Shown: positions 10,001-23,200 of the stretch, in pieces | Layout: every line of letters starts with the position of its first letter | How positions within the stretch are numbered: position 1 is the stretch's first letter | Assembly (NCBI GenBank): GCA_032622095.1 | Contig: CP136062.1 | Location: forward strand, 226,872,578 to 226,936,577 | Reading direction: 5' to 3' | Source: Siphonodentalium dalli | Taxonomy: Eukaryota; Mollusca; Scaphopoda; Gadilida; Siphonodentaliidae | DNA: 64,000 bases | Position numbers and translations under genes: made by a program | The notes under the pieces: model-generated | Told to the model about the DNA's origin: nothing | The model's input: only the letters and a program-made list of their open reading frames with translations | Databases searched by the model: none

Positions 10001-13000
10001 ACAGTCATACTATGGAAACCTTTGTGTCGGGGACAGTCATACTATGGACACCTTCGTGTCGGGGACAGTCATACTATGGAAACCCTTGTGTCGGGGACAG
10101 TCATACTATGGACACCTTTGTGTCGGGGACAGTCATCGATAGAGTGTGAGTATATATGGAGCTATGTGTCGGGGAGTCATACTATGGCCACCTATGTCTC
10201 GGGGAAAGTCATACTATGGACACCTATGTGTCGGGGACAGTCATACTATGGACACCTTTGTGTCTGAGACAGTCATACTCTGGACACATTTGTGTCGGGG
10301 ACAGTCATGGATAGAGTGTGAGTATATATGGAGCTATGTGTCGAGGAGTCATACTATGGACACCTATGTGTCGGGGAGCCATACTATGGACACCTATGTG
10401 TCGGGGACAGTCATAATATGGACACCTATGTGTCGGGGACAGTCATACTATGGACACCTTTGTGTCGGGGACAGTCTTACTATGGACACCTTTGTGTCGG
10501 GGACAGTCATACTATTGACACCTATGTGTCGGGGACAGTCATACTATGGACACCTTTGTGTCGGGGACAGTCATACTATGGACACCTTTGTGTCGGGGAC
10601 AGTCATACTATGGACACCTATGTGTCGGGGAGTCATACTATGGACACCTTTGTGTCGGGGACAGTCATACTATGGACACCTATGTGTCGGGGACAGTCAT
10701 ACTATGGACACCTATGTGTCGGGGAGTCATACTATGGACACCCATGTGTTGGGGACAGTCATACTATGGACACATATGTGTCGGGGACAGTCATACTATG
10801 GACACCTATGTGTCGGGGACAGTCATACCATGGATACATATGTGTCGGGGAGTCATACTATGGACACATTTCGAACAACAAACTACGACAGCTACATAGA
10901 CAGAACACAACTCGCATCTTAATCGAGAATCTTTTATCGAATGAGTTGCGGATGGCGCAAGGATATATTTCGCGAGAGCGTTATATGGCCATGGTTAGGG
11001 TTAGGGCTAACCGTTAAGGTTAGGGTTAGGGTCTGGGTTAGGGATATGGTTAGGATTAGGGTTACGGTTAGGGCTAGCGTCAGGGCTAGGCTTAGAGTTA
11101 GGGTTAGAGCTAGGGTTATTGTTAGGGTTATTGTTAGGGTTAGGGTTGGGGCTAGGGTTAGGGTTAATGTTAGGGTTAGGCTTAAGGCTTAAGGTTAGGG
11201 TTAGAGTTAGGGTTAGTGTATTCTTACATGAAGGACATACAATTATGCAGCTAGCCAGACCCGGTTTGGCTGGATGGTCAATTCAGTTTAAACCCAGTTT
11301 AAACTCGGATGTTTAAACTAGAGATGGCGAATCCGGACCTGGTTTTCTCAGATATATGATCCAAGGTATTCGGAAGAAATGTGATGTTTGAAGGCATAGA
11401 AAACTACAATTCATAAAATTATTGATGTTATCCAACGATCGCAGGGCCGGTAAAGAGTTAACGATGTTGTCCAGTTTGTTTTGGTAATTCAAACTGAGTC
11501 ACTACTGCCCCATCTGAACGATGTTCATGGCAATTGTAACGATAGCTCGACTAATTTTGCATTGGTTTAACACGATTTACACGTCGGTCAAGCTTAACTC
11601 TCCTCTTGAAGTTGCGCGTTGTACCCCACATACGCCCAACCCATGATTGGAAGATGCTTCTAACAACTGAAACACTATAATATTCGTCATTTCATGTCTT
11701 CTTATATATTATACTAGAAGGTGACCCGACTTCGTCCGGGCTTTGACCTTGAATTGTCCATTATGAAGGTCAAGTGGGGTCACGATTTGACCAGTCCAAA
11801 ACACTGCCCGGACAAAAGTACCCGACAAACGTGCCCGTCGAAATCCATCCGGTTTTACCCGATTTGACATTGAATTGATCATTTTGAAGGTCATACACAC
11901 GCTCATTAATTATCAAGTTTCAACGTAAAGATAAATTACCATCGGTGCCAGAGATATCGCCAAGACGTCTGAAACAGTCAAATGCATCGGCCGGTTAAGC
12001 GTTAACGTGATCTAACGTTATGACATCCAACGACGTCATAGAAGTTACGCATTGTTTTTATCCCGATGGAAGATAGTACCACTTCTTCTTGATAATTGAG
12101 GCAGATAACTGAAACGGATACATACGCATTATATATCGTTGGAAAGAGGAAACACGAAAGATTCTCACAGTGTCATTATTATGACTGGCATTTTATTATT
12201 CGCGCTGTTTCGAATCGATTTGTAAGCACCGAACTCTAATGAAAGTCCCGTAACACAGCGTAAAAACAGATTTGACCTCGGCACGTGAAAAGATGACCTC
12301 GGATCTGAAAATTAATAGGCCCATGCCACCCCCCGGCCGAAAATACCCCCACATACCAAGTTTCATCGAAATCGGCTCGGCCGTTTTCGAGTCCATCGCG
12401 ATCACACAGACAAACACACACACACACACACACAGATCTTCCAAAAATATATAATAGACTAGAAGGTGACCCGACTTCGTCCGGGCTATTCAAAAACCAA
12501 ATTTCAAGTCGATAGCTCCACCCGTTTCCGAGATCTGGTCTGCGCATGCGCGAAGCTGGCGTCGCACGGGATCGGCGACCCGATAAAATTCGTATCCGGG
12601 GCAAGGTACATTCACATACCAAATTTCAAGTCGATAGCTCCACCCGTTTCCGAGATATATATATTGCCCAATGTCATTTGCGGATACCTCGGCCGGTGAT
12701 GAGTTAACGCGACATCGGCCGGTTAAGAGTTAAACGCGATTACGTCACGATCTGTTGACGGCGTAATATATTTACGGAATGTTTTTCGATGAGCGAAGCA
12801 TGGTCCTGCGTTCTTCTCGACAATTAAGGTAGAAACTATAAACGCACACAGGCGTGTGATACATCATTGGAAAGATGAAGCGCCACAGATTCTAACCGTG
12901 CAAATTATATGACTGGCAATTTATTATTCGCGCTATATCGAATCGATTTGTGAGCACCGAACTGAAATATATTAGCGCAAAACGGCGTAAAAACAGATTT

Positions 13001-16000
13001 GACCTCAGCACGTGAAAAGTTGACCTCGGATCTGAAAATTAATATGCCTATGCCACTTCCCGGCCGATAGTTGCCTCACATACGAAGTTTCATCGAAATC
13101 GGGTCGGCCGTTTTCGAGTTCATCGCGAACACACACACACACACACAGACCACACACACACACAGACATATCTTCCAAAATATATAATAGATACTAGAAG
13201 GTGACCCGACTTCGTCCGGGCTATTCAAAAACCAAATTTCAAGTCGATAGCTCCACCCGTTTCCGAGATCTGGTCTGCGCATGGGCGAAGCTGGCGTCGC
13301 ATGGGCTCGGCGACCCGATAAAATTCGTATCCGGGGCAAGATACATTCACATACCAAATTTCAAGTCGATAGCTCCCCCCGTTTCCGAGATATATATATT
13401 GCCCAATGTCATTTGCGGATACCTCGGCCGGTGATGAGTTAACGCGACATCGGCCGGTTAAGAGTTAAACGCGATCACGTCACGATCTGTTGACGGCGTA
13501 ATATATTTACGGAATGTTTTTCGATGAGCGAAGCATGGTCCTGCGTTCTTCCCGATAATTAAGGTAGAAACTTTAAACGTACACAGGCGTGTGATACATC
13601 ATTGGACAGATGAAGCGCCACAGATTCTAACCGTGCAAATTGTATGACTGGCAATTTATTATTCGCGCTATATCGAATCGATTTGTGAGCACCAAACTGA
13701 AATATATTAGCGCAAAACGGCATAAAAACAGATTTGACCTCGGCACGTGAAAAGTTGACCTCGGATCTGAAATGTCACCAAAACCATTTTGGAATGACAA
13801 GTTAAGAGATCTACACAGAGACGTAAAACGACTGCGATCTAGATGGATCGAAGATAATAGACCAAGCACATGCGATGCGCCTTCGTATGTCCTATACAAG
13901 GACGCGAAACGACGATTCAGACAATGCATACGTTCCACTTCACGCGCAAGTGAGAAGAAAGCGTGCGAAGATCTTGAGTTTTATGCAACCCACGACCAAG
14001 TGCGTTTCTGGAAATCATTGAGTGCAGACTCTGCGTCGTCACAAGCAAATGGTCTTACAAATATGATGAACTTCAATGATGTATTTCTCCGTGACCAAAC
14101 TGACATTCTTTCAGCATGGAGGTCGTATTTCGAGTCTCTCTACAAACCAGACGAGCACCATGACCTTTATTTCGAACAGTCCATACACATGCGACTTGCA
14201 TCTTTACTTGACAATTCACACGCAGACTACAACTGTGTCATGCTCTGTGGGAAGATCGGTTCCGAAGAGTTAAACTCGGTGCTGCATGGTCTCAAACGGA
14301 AAAAGTCTGGTGGCATCGATCATGTGGTTAACGGACATCTAGTTCATGGAAGTGAACTGCTCTCGACATTGCTCCTTCGTCTTTTCAATGGTATCTTGGC
14401 GTTAGAGTGGATACCACCAGCACTAAAAATTGGAATAATCGTTCCCTTATATAAAGGTTCACCGAAGCCCAAGCATATCCCGGATAGCTACAGAGCAATA
14501 ACTCTTTTGCCGGTGATATACAAAACATTCGAGAGCATCCTCCTAAACAGATTTCTAGGTGATAAGTGTCTTGATGATTTCCCTAACGCACTTCAACACG
14601 GATTTCAGAAAAACGTTAGCTGTGTGATGACATCATTTATTCTGCAGGAGTCAATAAGCTACGCCGCTGACATGAACTCTCGTGCATATGTGTGCTTTCT
14701 TGATAGTCAGAAAGCTTTTGACCGAGTCTGGCATCAAGGCCTCTTGGTGAAACTCAATGAACTCGGCTTTAAAGGCAAAATTCTACGCATTGTCTCCAAC
14801 ATGCACTATAACTGCACGAGTCGAGTGATGTATAATGGCACATTATCAAAACCAGTGGATATTCTGCAAGGAACAAGACAAGGGGCAGTGACTTCCCCTT
14901 TTTTCTACCTTGTATTTATCAACGAGTTGCTAGCGCGTCTCAGTTCAACGAACGAAGGATTGTTAGTCGGTCATGTTAACTGCACTGCTCCAACAACTGC
15001 TGACGATATCGCCTTGATTTCTACATCAAAAGCTGGTCTAGATAATCTCATCGATATATGCAATTCATATGCTCGGAATTGGCGATTTATGTTCTCGAAC
15101 ACAAAAAGTTTTGTTGTTATATTCAACGAGTCGGGGCGTCAACACGAGCGCAGCAACAGAACTTGGTCTATCGGAGACCAAACGCTCCCTGAGACGACAG
15201 ACTGTGTGCATTTAGGGATAAGACAGTGCAAGTTCAAGAACAGTAATACCAGGGCCTCTGATATTTCCGATAAGCTTAGAAAAACATTCTTCGCAATTGC
15301 TGGTAGAAATATCACGAAACAATGCACTCCGCCCACGATGACCTCTCTTTTAAAAACTATTGTTCTGCCGAAATGTCTCTATGGGTGTGAAATTCTGACA
15401 ACCTCTACATATTCCAATGTTTACTGCATGGAGAAAGCTTATCGCTCGTGTGTTAAGCATATACAATCTCTCCCAACTCGGACTCCTACTGTTATTTCAA
15501 TGAGCCTGTTAGGTCTTATGCCACTCGAAAACGAAATACACATAAAGAAACTTTCATTCCTCGCTGATCTAATTTACCTTCCCGATGGGCACCAGGAACC
15601 ACTGCGAATTTTCTTATATAAATTCTTCTTGCTGAGCCTCTTCGGACGTGCGACAACAGGGTTTGTGTCCGACATTACACAGTTACTTCGGCAATACAAT
15701 CTGCACAATCTGGATACTTACGTTGCGACTGGCGAATTTCCTTCTAAATCAGCATGGAAGCACCTCTGCAAATCAACAGTACAGTCACACTATGTTATAC
15801 AATGGAAAACTACAGTGGACCGAGATACATCACTTGATTTGTTTCGCATTGTGCACAATGATCCACTGTCATTTTGGAGTATTTGGACATTGCTGAAAAG
15901 GCACCCTGGCGCGTCTCAAGCTCTGAAAAATCTCGCTCTACTGCTCAACAGAACTACATTTTCTAATGATCGCACGTGTCGCGCTTGTGGTAACGGGATA

Positions 16001-19000
16001 CAGAATGACATATTACACGCCCTTCGTTACTGTACAGCAGCCAATTCACTTGCCCTTCGGAATTCGTTTTGGGAACACATTCTTGATGAGGTTGGTCTCT
16101 CGACCTTTCAGTACATAGATTCTAGAGATGATATGTCTCTGTTAGCCCTGCTTCTGGGTGGTGAGCCAATTAACTCACCCGCCGAACTTGACAACAACAT
16201 AGAAACTATAATTCTCGACATGGCTAACTTCATTTATGGGATGTGTCATCTGATCCAGTAACAATTACTTTGTGTAAATAAATTATTTTTTGCGCATAAA
16301 ACAAAATCGCATTCACATGGACGGGTCTCTTCAAGATATGACGCATACGATCAGCCACGCAACGGTTCTGTTTTCTTAATTATCTCCATTTGCTGTATAA
16401 TATATATTTCCATGTATGTATATATTCTTCTCCTACAAGGAGGTATACAATAAAATATATGTCAGAAGGTGACCCGACTTCATCCGGGCTATTCAAAAAC
16501 CAAATTTCAAGTCGATAGCTCCACCCGTTCCGAGATCTGGTCTGCGCATTCGCGAAGCTGGCGTCGCACGGGCTCGGCGACCGGATAAAATTCGTATCCG
16601 GGGCAAGATACATTCACATACCAAATTTCAAGTCGATAGCTCCACCCGTTTCCGAGATATATAGCCCAATATCATTTGCGGATACCTCGGCCGGTGATGG
16701 AGTTAACGCGACATCGGCCGGTTAAGAGTTAAACGCGACACGTCACGATCTGTTGACGGCGTAATATATTTACGGCTTGTTTTTCGATGAGCGAAGCATG
16801 GTCCTGCGTTCTTCCCGATAATTAAGGTAGAAACTTTAAACGCACACAGGCGTGTGATACATCATTGGAAAGATGAAGCGCCACAGATTCTAACCGTGCA
16901 AATTATATGACTGGCAATTTATTATTCGCGCTATATCGAATCGATTTGTGAGCACCGAACTGAAATATATTAGCGCAAAACGGCATAAAAACAGATTTGA
17001 CCTCGGCACGTGAAAAGTTGACCTCGGATCTGAAAAATAATATGCCTATGCCACTTCCCGACCGATAGTACCCTCACATACGAAGTTTCATCGAAATCGG
17101 GTCGGCCGTTTTCGAGTTCATCGCGAACACACAGACCACAGACAGATACACAGACAGATCTTCCAAAATATATAATAGACTAGAAGGTGACCCGACTTCG
17201 TCCGGGCTTTGACCTTGAATTGTCCATTTTAAAGGTCAAGGTCAAATGGGGTCACGATTTGATCAGTCCAAAATACTGCACGGACAAAAGTACCCGATAA
17301 ACGTGCCCGTCGAAATCCATCCGGTTTTACCCGATTTGACCTTGAATTGATCATTTTGAAGGTCAAGGTCAGGTCGGGGTCACGACTCGACCCGTCCAAA
17401 ACACTCAGTTGACAAAAGTACCCCCATGTATCAAATTTCGTCGAAATCCCATCAAAATTGGCGATTTGACCTTGAATTGACCCGATTTCAAGGTCAAGGT
17501 CACGTCGCACGGACAAACGAATATGCTTATGAGACTCCCCATACGAATGTAGCCCCACATACCAAGATTCATCGAAATCCCGTGATATTCGAGCGTTTGA
17601 CTTTGAAATGACCCGATTTCAAGGTCAAGGTCACGTCGCACGGGCAAATTAATAGGTTTATGCCACTCTCCGACCGAAGATACCACCACATACCAAGTTT
17701 CATCGCTTATGAGACTCCCCATACGAATGTAGCCCCACATACCAAGTTTCATCGAAATCCCGTGATATTCGGGCGTTTGACCTTGAAATTACCCGACTTC
17801 AAGGTCACGTCGCACGGGCAAATTAATAGGCCTATGCCAGTTCCCGACCGAAAATATACCCACATACCAAGTTTCTTCGAAATCGGTTCGGCCGTTTTTG
17901 AGTCCATCGCGAACACACAGACACACACACACAGACACACAGACAGATCTTCCAAAATATATAATAGACTAGAAGGTGACCCGACTTCGTCCGGGCTATT
18001 CAAAAACCAAATTTCAAGTCGATTGTTCCACCCGTTTCCTAGATCTGGTCTGCGCATGCGCGAAGCTGGTGTCGCACGGGCTCGGCGACCCGATAAAATT
18101 CGTATCCGGGGCAAGATACATTCACATACCAAATTTCAAGTCGATAGCTACACCCGTTTCCGAGATATATAGCCCAATGTCATTTGCGGATACCTCGGCC
18201 GGTGATGAGTTAACGCGACATCGGCCTCTTAAGAGTTAACGCGAACACGTCACGATATGTTGATGGCGTAATATATTTTTTTACGCAATGATTTTCGATG
18301 AGCGAAGCATGAACTTGTGTTCTTCCCGATAATTAAGGTAGAAACTTTAAACGTACACAGGCGTGTCATACATCATTGGAAAGGTGACACGCCACAGATT
18401 CTAACCGTGCAAATTATATGACTGGCAATTTATTATTCGCGCTATATCGAATCGATTTGTGAGCACCGAACTGAAATATATTAGCGCAAAACGGCGTAAA
18501 AACAGATTTGACCTCGGCACGTGAAAAGTTGACCTCGGATCTGAAAATCAATATGCCTATGTTCGTCTCCGGCCGAAAATACATCCAAATACCAAGTTTC
18601 ATCGAAATTGGCTTAGTCGTTTTTGAGTCCATCGATTTCAAACACACACACAAACACATACACACACACACACACAGATCTTTCAAAATATTTAATAGAC
18701 TAGAAGGTGACCCGACTTCGTCCGGGCTATTAAAAAACCAAATTTCAAGTCGATTGCTCCACCCGTTTCCTAGATCTGGTCTGCGCATGCGCGAAGCTGG
18801 TGTCGCACGTGCTCGGCGACCCGATAAAATTCGTATCCGGGGCAAGATACATTCACATACCAAATTTAAAGTCAATATCTCAACCCGTTTCCGAGATCTC
18901 GTCTGCGCATGCGCGAAGCTGGCGTCGCACGTGCTCGGCGACCCGATAAAATTCGTATCCGGGGCAAGATACATTCACATACCAAATTTCAAGTCGATAG

Positions 19001-20247
19001 CTACACCCGTTTCCGAGATATATAGCCCAATGTCATTTGCGGATACCTCGGCCGGTGATGAGTTAACGCGACACAGTCAAATGCATCGGCAGGGTGAGAG
19101 TTAACGTAATCTAACTTTATGACCTCTGACGACGTCATAGAAATTACGCATTGATTTTATCCCGATAAAAGCATCGTACCACTTGTACCTAATAATTGAG
19201 GCAGATAACTAAAACGGATACATACATATTATATATCGTTGGAAAGATGAAGCCACACAGATTCTAACCGTGCAAATTATATGACTGGCAATTTATTATT
19301 CGCGCTATATCGAATCGATTTGTGAGCACCGAACTGAAATATATTAGCGCAAAAACGGCGTAAAAATAGATTTGACCTCGGCACGTGAAAAGTTGACCTC
19401 GGATCTGAAAATCAATATGCCTATGTTCGTCTCCGGCCGAAAATACATCCAAATACCAAGTTTCATCGAAATTGGCTTAGTCGTTTTCGAGTCCATCGAT
19501 TTCAAACACACACACACACACACAAACACATACACACACAGATCTTTCAAAATATATAATAGACTAGAAGGTGACCCGACTTCGTCCGGGCTATTAAAAA
19601 ACCAAATTTCAAGTCGATTGCTCCACCCGTTTCCTAGATCTGGTCTGCGCATGCGCGAAGCTGGTGTCGCACGTGCTCGGCGACCCGATAAAATTCGTAT
19701 CCGGGGCAAGATACATTCACATACCAAATTTCAAGTCGATAGCTACACCCGTTTCAGAGATATATAGCCCAATGTCATTTGCGGATACCTCGGCCGGTGA
19801 TGAGTTAACGCGACACAGTCAAATGCATCGGCAGGGTGAGAGTTAACGTAATCTAACTTTATGACCTCTGACGACGTCATAGAAATTACGCATTGATTTT
19901 ATCCTGATAAAAGCATCGTACCACTTGTACCTAATAATTGAGGCAGATAACTAAAACGGATACATACATATTATATATCGTTGGAAAGATGAAGCCACAC
20001 AGATTCTAACCGTGCAAATTATATGACTGGCAATTTATTATTCGCGCTATATCGAATCGATTTGTGAGCACCGAACTGAAATATATTAGCGCAAAAACGG
20101 CGTAAAAATAGATTTGACCTCCGCACGTGAAAAGTTGACCTCGCACGGACAAATAAATATGCCTATGTTCGTCTCCGGCCGAAAACACATCCAAATACCA
20201 AATTTCATCGAAATTGGCTTAGTCGTTTTCGAGTCCATCGATTTCAA

Positions 20248-20278
<31 letters not shown>

Positions 20279-23200
20279 AACAAACACATACACACACAGA
20301 TCTTTCAAAATATATAATAGACTAGAAGGTGACCCGACTTCGTCCGGGCTATTAAAAAACCAAATTTCAAGTCGATTGCTCCACCCGTTTCCTTGATCTG
20401 GTCTGCGCATGCGCGAAGCTGGTGTCGCACGTGCTCGGCGACCCGATAAAATTCGTATCCGGGGCAAGATACATCCACATACATTCACATACCAAATTTA
20501 AAGTCAATATCTCAACCCGTTTCCGAGATCTCGTCTGCGCATGCGCGAAGCTGGCGTCGCGCGTGCTCGGCGACCCGATAAAATTCGTATCCGGGGCAAG
20601 ATACATTCACATACCAAATTTCAAGTCGATAGCTACACCCGTTTCCGAGATATATAGCCCAATGTCATTTGCGGATACCTCGGCCGGTGATGAGTTAACG
20701 CGACACAGTCAAATGCATCGGCAGGGTGAGAGTTAACGTAATCTAACTTTATGACCTCTGACGACGTCATAGAAATTACGCATTGATTTTATCCCGATAA
20801 AAGCATTGTACCACTTGTACCTAATAATTGAGGCAGATAACTAAAACGGATACATACATATTATATATCGTTGGAAAGATGAAGCCACACAGATTCTAAC
20901 CGTGCAAATTATATGACTGGCAATTTATTATTCGCGCTATATCGAATCGATTTGTGAGCACCGAACTGAAATATATTAGCGCAAAAACGGCGTAAAAATA
21001 GATTTGACCTCCGAACGTGAAAAGTTGACCTCGCACGGACAAATAAATATGCCTATGTTCGTCTCCGGCCGAAAACACATCCAAATACCAAATTTCATCG
21101 GAATTGGCTTAGTCGTTTTGGAGTCCATCGATTTCAAACACACAAACAAACACACACACACACACACAGATCTTTCAAAATATATAATAGATAACTGATC
21201 TGCGAATGACATGTATCGCTACACTCCAGGTTCGCCCATTAAAGTTTACATATAGCACCATACATTCGTTGTAGTTTTTCCATAAAATATATACTTTATG
21301 TTCGGTCGAGGCACAAGCGAGTTAGAACATAAATGTTATTATTTCCATCTCATTTATGTGTGACAGTGGAGGACCTGGATTTAAGATGTCAGTAGGGGAC
21401 TACTCGTTGATTGGCGACGAACGAGGAGAACTGTCCATCGCCACAGCGTTTAGCAACCAACCGGATAGAGGTATTTATCGACGTAGTTTTTAATTTCCGC
21501 TCTGTTTGGATTTGGGTTGATTTTCGAAATAGTTTATTCTGGTCATTTTTGTTTGTGTGATATTCATAAATTCATAAAATTTCAAACGAGCATGAGAAAT
21601 GATGATAAATACCGTATACAATATGATTCGGTTGTTCTTTCTCCGAAGGGGGTGTTTAAAATTTTATATATTCACGTATATGATAGAGATAATCCTGACA
21701 AGATAATGGTGGTCGTTGAACGCATCTAACAATTATACCCGGTGTATTGCAATCAATATTCTATTCTATTTATATTCTATTCTAATGAACTAAGGATCTT
21801 TATCTAATGACAACTTTTCCAGAGAAAACTTTTGACAATTTCCTAGATTTTGAAAGGGAGAAAGTGACAATTTACATATAGAACAAGAAATGCAGCTTAA
21901 AGATGCCCACGTAATTTTGGAACTGTTATAAAACTCAGCATGATTTGGAACAGTAAGCACGGAAATAAAAAAACCTCATATGTATACTGATTAATATGAA
22001 ACAACATTCTCCAATCAATATCCAATGGGTAATAACAAGTGAACTTATCCAATAGGTAATACCAAGTGAATATATCCGATGGGTAATAACAAGTGAATAT
22101 ATCCAATGGGTAATAACAAGTGAATATATCCAATGGGTAATAACAAGTGAATTTATCCAATGGGTAATAACAAGTGAATTTATCCAATGGGTAATAACAA
22201 GTGAATTTATCCAATGGGTAATAACAAGTGAATTTATCCAATGGGTAATAACAAGTGAATTTATCCAATGGCTAATAACAAGTGAATATATCCAATGTGT
22301 AATAACAAGTGAATTTATCCAATGGGTAATAACAAGTGAATTTATCCAATGGGTAATAACAAGTGAATTTATCCAATTGGTAATAACAAGTGAATATATC
22401 CAATGGGTAATAAGAAGTGAATTTATCCAATGGGTAATAACAAGTGAATATATCCAATGGGTAATAACATGTGAATTTATCCAATGGGTAATAACAAGTG
22501 AATATATCCAATGTGTAATAACAAGTGAATTTATCCAATGGGTAATAACAAGTGAATTTATCCAATGGGTAATAACAAGTGAATTTATCCAATGGGTTAT
22601 AACAAGTGAATATATCCAATGGGTAATAACAAGTGAATTTATCCAATGGGTAATAACAAGTGAATATATCCAATGGGTAATAACAAGTGAATTTATCCAA
22701 TGGGTAATAACAAGTGAATTTATCCAATGGGTAATAACAAGTGAATTTATCCAATGGGTAATAACAAGTGAATTTATCCAATGGGTAATAACAAGTGAAT
22801 TTATCCAATGGGTAATAACAAGTGAATTTTCTTTTTAGCCAAAACATTCCGTGAACAAAGTAAAACAAAATAAAATTCCTTACATGTTAAATGCGTTTAA
22901 CTCTTTACTACATGTACATATATACGAGTAGTTTCCTTGGGAAATGTTCAGATTATAAGTTGAAGATTAAATTACTATTGAATATTTTAAATATTGTTGT
23001 TGTGTATATTGATGGTATGGGACCGTCTGATAGGATTGAGTACCATTAAACAAACATTTATTGAACATTCTATCTGAACATTTCCCACCAACGAATATGA
23101 ATCCGTCTGCATTTGCATGATCTATTCGTCTGTTCATAATTCATGAACATCCCTCCAGATAAATAATATACACTTTTCATGTCTACTTTTATAACTGAAC

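Larger units (their letters stand above)
11714..21191 (-). mobile_element. Head-to-tail Helitron-like array in intron 3 of gene A
   Basis: Nine related elements lie in one orientation. On the minus strand each starts TCTATTATATATTTT and ends in the hairpin CCCGGACGAAGTCGGG, then TCACCTTCTAG. The outer flanks are A (11713) and T (21192), as expected for Helitron insertion between A and T. Most internal joints are CTAG directly followed by TC; H2/H3 keeps two extra bases (TA). Individual elements follow. No Rep/helicase coding sequence was seen. Confidence 0.88.

Noticed and set aside
8268-10868. CRISPR-like array
   Set aside because: Units are contiguous tandem copies without unique spacers, in a eukaryotic genome. 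The same holds for 22021-22835, 27301-29655 and 44663-50892.
8288-11017. Long overlapping ORFs (up to 448 codons) in the 32-bp array
   Set aside because: A period of 32 cycles all frames and contains no stop in most units; the predicted protein is the repeat itself in every frame. No start context, splice or homology support.
10985-11220. True chromosome end
   Set aside because: The TTAGGG units are degenerate and flanked on both sides by gene A sequence, so this is interstitial.
12236-21212. Many 60-198 codon ORFs within the Helitron-like array
   Set aside because: The same translation recurs in each unit in several frames; they are non-coding repeat modules with CA microsatellites, and no Rep or helicase motifs appear.
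22272-22868. ORFs of 153-198 codons in the 27-bp minisatellite
   Set aside because: The tandem period is a multiple of three; the protein is a nine-residue repeat on either strand with no other support.
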